Positions 58,671-64,000 of a stretch of 64,000 nt of DNA are shown in pieces. The position numbers and the translations under genes are program-made. Every line of letters begins with the position of its first letter. The stretch's first letter is position 1. The notes beneath the pieces were generated by a model, which made no database searches, was not told the origin of the DNA, and worked only from the letters and a program-made list of their open reading frames with translations. The DNA is from Falciphora oryzae (taxonomy: Eukaryota > Ascomycota > Sordariomycetes > Magnaporthales > Magnaporthaceae): NCBI GenBank assembly GCA_000733355.1, contig JNVV01000014.1, forward strand, positions 493,618-557,617, read 5' to 3'.

Positions 58671-60644
58671 GGTGAACAGACGGGATTATGTGGTGCGCCG
58701 CGTTGGGGCGGCGAGTTGCATGTGATGCGCGCAAAACCCACGGGGGTCGGGGTGGTGTTCGCTGGTGGTGGTGGTTGGTGGCTGGGATGGCAGAAAAAAA
58801 GGAGGGGCGGTCGGCAAGCGAGAGTCGAGGGTGGATGCGGCGGCGTTGGGCAGAGCTTGGCAATAAAAGGAGAAGACGAAGAAAGAACAGGAAGCGATGC
58901 TGAAATCGATGCTGACGAAGAGAATCCGTTTGAATGCAATCACAAGGTCGTAAATCGTCGTCGTCGTCGTGTACGGCGGCCAAGCTGCGCGCGGGCAGGC
59001 GTCAACAAACAGCACAGCGGCTGGGCTGGTCAAACAGTCGGTCGAGCGAGCGGGCGTACCTTTCGAAAGGGGCTGGTTCGTGCGAGAAAACCGGCGCGTC
59101 GTAGGGGGCGTTTGTCGGGTGAGCCGTCCGGTCGGCTCCTTACCTTTTCTGCTTTACCTGTTCGCTGAGTTTCCGGCCAGAGCCCGGCGTCGAGGGCTGT
59201 CGATGCTGGCGGCGATGTCGATGTGGGCGACGGTTGGCGCTTTGTGTCCCCGACAGGATCCTGTTGTTGATGTTCTGGCCTGGCTGCCTTTGCGATGGGC
59301 GCTCTCCTGGAGCTGGCATCGCGCTAAGCCGGTTTCGGCCTAGCGGGGCTAGCCGGGCAACCGTGCACGGCCTCTGGGAACAGGATCCTTGCGTGATACG
59401 TTTGCTTCCCGCTCCGGCTGCTGGGTTTGCTGCCGAACCCAAAAAAAAAAGCGAAATGGGACAGATTCTGTGGTTGTGGTGTCTGGTGGTGCCGGCATGG
59501 ATGCAAACCCCAGCGGGCATTTTCTCCATCCATGCCGTTGCCGAAAATAACATCCCGTGTTGCGTGTGGGAGCCTTGAAGCTGCCTCGCTGTGTTCCTAC
59601 CTCTTGACGCCTGCCCTTGTTTTGTCACCTGCACGTCGCGTCGCGGGGTGCTTTCTGTGCACCACTCAGCGCGCACACGCATGGATGCCGCCGACGGCCT
59701 TCCATGTCCTGACTTGCTTGTGCCTGCGCCGCCTGCATCAGCCCTCCCGAACCACTCAAAGGGCCCATCATCCCCAGCTAGCCAAGCCGACTGAGTGCCG
59801 ACACACCAATGGAAATGGAAAGCTCCAGTTCCCCCTTGAATGCTGCGCATCACTTGAGATCCGCCCTATCGGCGGGTGATTTCTGGCAAAAGTAAATCCG
59901 TTTCACCAAAAGCCATCTTTGCGGCGCATGAACATCTAAATCGCTCCGTTATCCACACCCGTTTTCAAGAGTCATAGGCACCTCGCCAACCCCGGCCCAG
60001 GAGGCCCTCTGCTACGCGTTGTCGTCATCGCGATGCGAGGGTTATGCATGTCTCTGGCTGGAACGTCCACAGCTCCGAGCCTCTCAGCTTCGTAGGAGTT
60101 ACGGACAATTACAGCAACGTGTGGTCGGGAGTTGGGCAAACGGTTGGTGTAGCCTGTCGCCCGCTGTTTCACCGCCATTGCATCCAAGGGTCAGGGACGT
60201 GCGTCGGGACAGACGCCGGTGAGATGGTGCCGCCGTGCACGGACACAACGGATGTTGGATGCCCACGGACGATTGACAGAAAGCTAAAATCTCTGGGTAT
60301 GCCTGGACCATCCACGTGCGGATAGCAGGGAGGTATCGTTTCTGGTCGCAGCCTGAGTACCATGATGAAGTGGGTATTATGCATGTACTGCTGCAGTCTA
60401 AGATAGGTGAAGTGGGTGATATCCCGTTGTTGTGTATCGTGATGCATCGTATGCCCCTGTTTGTCCCCCTGCTCTGCTGTCCCTATTCAAGAAAGTCCGG
60501 GGCCCTGACCCTGACAAGAGGGGGATTATCGGAAGAAAACGAAAAGGTGTGTGTAAGAAAGAAAACAAATAAACAAACAAACCGACAGCCAGACAAGACC
60601 ATCCGGAACGGGCAAGATCCTAGCCCAAATACGGTCCCCGTCGC
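58671..60644. other. Spacer between nde1 and the Ras-like gene
   Basis: No gene supported; it holds the nde1 promoter. Several overlapping frames have no recognisable content. Confidence 0.5.
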
Positions 60645-61828
60645 TCATCGTGACCGAGTGGTGGAGCCCCTAGCCTTAGCCGTGTCCTCAGCGACCTGCG
60701 CGACGGCCGGGATCCAGTGGTCCCGCATATCTTCCAGTGTGGCCTCTGGGTCCGGGTCCGCCTTGGCCGCCGCATCAACTCCCTCCACGAGCCGCCCCAA
60801 GGCTCCGAGCACTCCGTCGCCTGTCTTTGCCGACACCTCAGCGTGGAGCATGGTGCGACTCCATTCGAACCCCCAAGCTTCGAGCTTCCGCCTCCGTGCC
60901 TCCACGTCCTCGGTTGTTGGAGGCGCGGGTCTGATGCCATCTCCTTGGGGACTCTCGTGCTGGCGCCCCGAGCCGCTACCCTCGAGGTCCCTATGCCGAG
61001 GCAGGTCCGCTTGGAGTCCGAGGAGCATAACGGGGAATGGCGGCGGGCGGTCCGGCTCCGAGGCCTTCAACTCCACGACCTGCCCCTGCCCCGCCTCCAG
61101 GTCTCTGGCCGTCTCTCGGCCTCGGCGGCTGTGGGCCCTGCGCTCCTGCTCAACCTGCTGGTGCTGGCTCTCGGCGCGGCGTTGCTGCATACTGCGGATG
61201 AGCGCACTCTGCAGCTCCTTCGCAGCCTCCAACGACGTTGGCGAGTTGACGGCGTACGCGAGCACCACGGCCATATGCTCGGAGCTGGTCGCGAGCCCGC
61301 TGGTAAGAAACCCCTCGAGCGGCAGCTTCGCCATCCCCAGGGTGTACACGCTGCCGTCGCAAAGGTACTGCGGCGGCGGGGTCGCATACGGTATGTCCAT
61401 CATCGTGCATTCCATGCTGCCAAAGCGGACCTGCGAGGACGGCGACACAAGCCGCGCAAGTCAGTCTCTTTGACACGGCAGAACGACACCCGGGACGGCC
61501 TTACCCTCTGTATCAGAGACCGCACGCCGACCCCCGGCGCGGCCAGAAAGGCGACTAGAACATTGGTGGTCACGACCTGGCTCGTGCTGTGCCCGAGGAT
61601 CTTGAGCATCTCGGTCCTTGGGGGCGGCACCCCGCGCGGCAGGTTACCCACCCTCCACAGGCTTTCATGGAAAGCCCTCGTGTCCCGCTGCTGGGCCGCC
61701 GCGGCTGCTGGCTCCGCAATCGCGCCTCTGGTTTTCCTCCGAGCCCGTCGCGGCCGTTTGCTGCCACGCTGCGGCTCCGAGCCGGGCCCTCCCCAACTGG
61801 GGAACAGGCGCCTTAGAAAGTCCTCCAT
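60645..61828 (-). CDS. Ras-fold pseudo-GTPase
   Basis: Exons 61505-61828 and 60645-61430 give 369 aa. The order of elements follows a Ras G domain: strand VLVAFL, a P-loop-like APGVGVRSLIQR lacking the canonical GK(S/T), then VYTLGMAKLPL where DxxG is expected. Next come MAVVLAYAVNSPTSLEAAKEL (the Ras VYSI-SFE helix region), VMLLGLQADL where NKxD is expected, and EVSAKTGDGV, an intact G5 SAK motif. Loss of G1, G3 and G4 predicts that it cannot bind or hydrolyse GTP normally. A charged insertion of about 60 residues precedes G4, and the N-terminus (about 70 aa) is basic. Function unknown. Confidence 0.7.
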
Positions 61829-63264
61829 CGATGGAATCCTGCGCCGGTAGTCTGTCGAATGCGGCGGCTATTGCTACTGTGATGTGGCCGCCATCTTCCG
61901 ACGGGGAATCCTTGCGGCGGCTTGGTCACGGGGGGTCGCGTGGCCAATGGATCCAAAACAAAGATACCGGAATTAAATTCAACTTTGTATCAAAACTGAA
62001 GTCAATTGCTGTTTTCCATTGACAGGCGGCGGCGCTAACAAGTAAAATGCAAACAGACGAAAAATGGCACGGAGTTGGGAGCAAAACGATGCTTTTCGAC
62101 GTGACGCGTGCACTGTCTCGCTGGGACTGACGGGTTGCCGCTGTCGTGGCAGGGACGCTGCAATTTGATAGGGACAAGGGCCAAGTCAATTGGGCAGCAC
62201 CTGCGGAGAGGTGCGCCCAGGTGATGTCACCGGGAAGCGCCGTGAGGAAGTGGGTCCATGTTCATTTGATGTGATGCTCATCTCCGGCTTCCGAGCCAAG
62301 ACCGCAACGCGCCAGGCGTTATAGGTTCTGCGAGATCCTCAACACGCAAATTCTCCCATTATCTACGCCTAGCTGGAGCCTTACGCATTAAGCCCGCGAG
62401 TTCCGTGATGTGACCGCAGCACCAGCCTACACCTGGCGTGGGCAGGTCAGGTCGCGGCCCCACTTATTTGTGCTCCATGGTGGCTCGCCTTCACTCGATC
62501 TATCTTCCTCCGACGATGCCTGGTATTAATTTAGGTCCCAGGATCATCTTCATGTGCAAATTTGGGGCACTTGGAAGTATGGGTTCTGTCACCGTCCCCA
62601 TCATCAGCATCCCCAGCCCCGCCATCAGCGCCCTCCTCTTCCAGGTTCAACCTAGGGAATGCCAACCGTGAGGAGGCCAAGCCTGCAACACACAGGGCAC
62701 GCTGGAGTTGGCCATTCCCCGTTCCAAAGCCGGCATGATACCACCTAGGTACCTAGGCTAAAGCAGTTGAGGAAATGGAAAGGAGCCTCCGGGGGCCTGA
62801 CTCGTTCTGGCCAGAACGCGCCACATCGATCAGTGCGATACCAACAGTGATCCTTGGATGGCTCCCCTGTCCCAATACCCCGGATCATCAGGACCAGAAT
62901 GGAAGACAGCATCCACGCTGCTAAATAAATCGGTTGTGTTGACTGTCGTCATGTTTCTGTGGTGTGACAGTTAATGCCAAAACACTTGGCAGAAAGCCAA
63001 AGATCGACGCCATGGTACCCGGCCGAGGTAGAAGGTCACGTTCACGTTTTTATGCTATCACGGAATTCGGCCTAAAAATAGGACACATGGAACGCAGCAG
63101 CCAACAAAGAAACCTACTGGTGACAGACAAACATAAATACACTGGCCATCGGCATCGAAAACCACTTATCCCTTTCTGCCACCGCCATCCACCACCGAAC
63201 AATCCAATCTTCTCCTTTTGTCTTTTCCTTTGTCTTTCTGTTTTTCTTCTTCCAATTTTCCAAT
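61829..63264. other. Spacer upstream of the small secreted protein
   Basis: No gene supported. It holds the perfect palindrome CCTAGGTACCTAGG at 62744-62757. The last ~80 bases are C/T-rich, consistent with the next gene's leader. Confidence 0.5.
62744..62757. repeat. 14-bp perfect palindrome
   Basis: CCTAGGTACCTAGG. Related TAGGTAC motifs also occur in spacers near 1022, 22746 and 44279, so it may be a common genome-wide motif. Confidence 0.6.
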
Positions 63265-63534
63265 ATGTACTTCCCCGCACAAGCTGTAGGCGCGGTGCTC
63301 CTGGCCTTCGCCCTGGCGACCCAGGTCGCCGCCATGCCCGCGCGGCCAAAGTCCCCCGGCGGCCGTGCCCCGGGGCGCCTCGTCGTCGGAGCTGCCGCCG
63401 TGTGTGACAAGTTCCACAAATGCGGCCTCCGAAGGCGCTCGGAGCCGGTTCCGGCCGTGGGAGACGAGGACGCCACCGAGGAGGCCGCCGAGCTCGTCAG
63501 CCGCCAGGTTCTGAAGGACCCGACCGACATCTAG
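63265..63534 (+). CDS. Small secreted protein (89 aa)
   Basis: Signal peptide MYFPAQAVGAVLLAFALATQ ending near VAAMPA. The mature part is short, with two cysteines (CDKFHKC) and a basic RRR site that could be a Kex2 site, ending ELVSRQVLKDPTDI. About 130 bp downstream a second, degenerate copy of the last ~45 bp encodes PELVSRQALGGP in another frame. An alternative splice from CAG/GTTCTG (63509) to TTTTAG (63630) would replace the last residues and extend the protein to about 63771. Unrecognised family. Confidence 0.55.
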   Translation: MYFPAQAVGAVLLAFALATQVAAMPARPKSPGGRAPGRLVVGAAAVCDKFHKCGLRRRSEPVPAVGDEDATEEAAELVSRQVLKDPTDI

Positions 63535-64000
63535 AAGATGCCCAAGACGAACCCCAAGCCCCAGGGCGGGGACGGCGGCGGGACTGGCACCACGGTGAAA
63601 AAAAGCAAGAAGCAGCCGCGCGGCTTTTAGGACGTCGCCCCGAGTTGGTCAGTCGCCAGGCGCTTGGGGGACCCGAACGTCGTCTTGAGTGACCGTCGAG
63701 AACTCAAACACCAGACCGGCCCTCTGGTAGACAGCGGTGACAGCAGAATCGGCGTCGGTAATGGCGGCAAATAAGACGTTAGGCTACCGACCCGCCGCCC
63801 GCGGAGAGGGCAACGTAGCCGTCCGTCCATCAAAGGCGCAACCCCATGAAATAACCTCGTCCTGTGCAGTCTGCCAGCAATTGTATCTGGTTGCTTTCTT
63901 CCCGATTCTGAGGGACGAGCACCGCTACGTGGCTCTTTTTTTTTTTTTTTCCCCTTGGTTTGTTTTATTGTTTCGGGGTTTATCTTCTTCTTTGTTTTCT
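63535..64000. other. Right-edge DNA
   Basis: It contains the degenerate repeat of the small secreted protein's end (about 63635-63685) and T-rich DNA to the edge. No other gene seen. Confidence 0.5.

Noticed and set aside
1..64000. CRISPR arrays, operons or bacterial-type promoters
   Set aside because: No regularly spaced repeats; gene structure is eukaryotic throughout.

Overview
The window is nuclear DNA of a GC-rich filamentous ascomycete, most likely a sordariomycete. Short GT-AG introns, a set of conserved fungal housekeeping genes (RPB9, uL14m, Set9, twinfilin, succinate/fumarate carrier, SconB/Met30, a fungal MscS-type channel, acetyl-CoA carboxylase, NudE) and a tRNA-Phe with the usual fungal intron support this. 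All assignments come from reading the sequence; none was checked against a database.

Layout. 1-8.5 kb: rpb9 (+), the mitochondrial ribosomal protein gene mrpl38/uL14m (-) and set9 (+); the last two are divergent and share about 1.4 kb. 9-20 kb: an accessory-looking island with four small minus-strand genes (9073-9798, 10635-11284, 15243-15807, 19190-19964). Their products share a divergent velvet-like beta-sandwich signature, and three of them share a phase-1 intron just before the C-terminal helix. Among them lie a secreted cysteine-containing protein (11972-12670), a short transcribed-looking locus near 14.5 kb, a Tourist-like MITE with TAA target duplications (16202-16452) and a (TTC)27 microsatellite. 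20-26.5 kb: gene-poor DNA with an assembly gap of 139 N. 26.5-33.9 kb: tRNA-Phe(GAA), a conserved 750-aa fungal protein of unknown function, twinfilin and the acuL/SFC1 carrier. 36.4-52.6 kb: sconB, an MscS-family channel and the 7.2-kb acetyl-CoA carboxylase gene, all on the minus strand. 56.7-64 kb: the nudE homologue, a Ras-fold protein that has lost most GTPase motifs, and a small secreted protein near the right edge.

How the genes work together. The conserved genes are independent housekeeping functions: transcription, mitochondrial translation, H4K20 methylation, actin and dynein regulation, C4-dicarboxylate transport, sulfur control and fatty-acid synthesis. The only apparent functional group is the velvet-like island. 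sconB has an upstream perfect match to the CYS3/MetR site, which fits the known sulfur autoregulatory loop.

Most notable observations: the tandem group of divergent velvet-like genes, one with a predicted CaaX prenylation signal; an unusually long first intron in rpb9 that carries a coding-biased in-frame ORF able to give an alternative 235-aa protein; the MITE; the Ras pseudo-GTPase; and two GC-AG introns (twinfilin and nudE).
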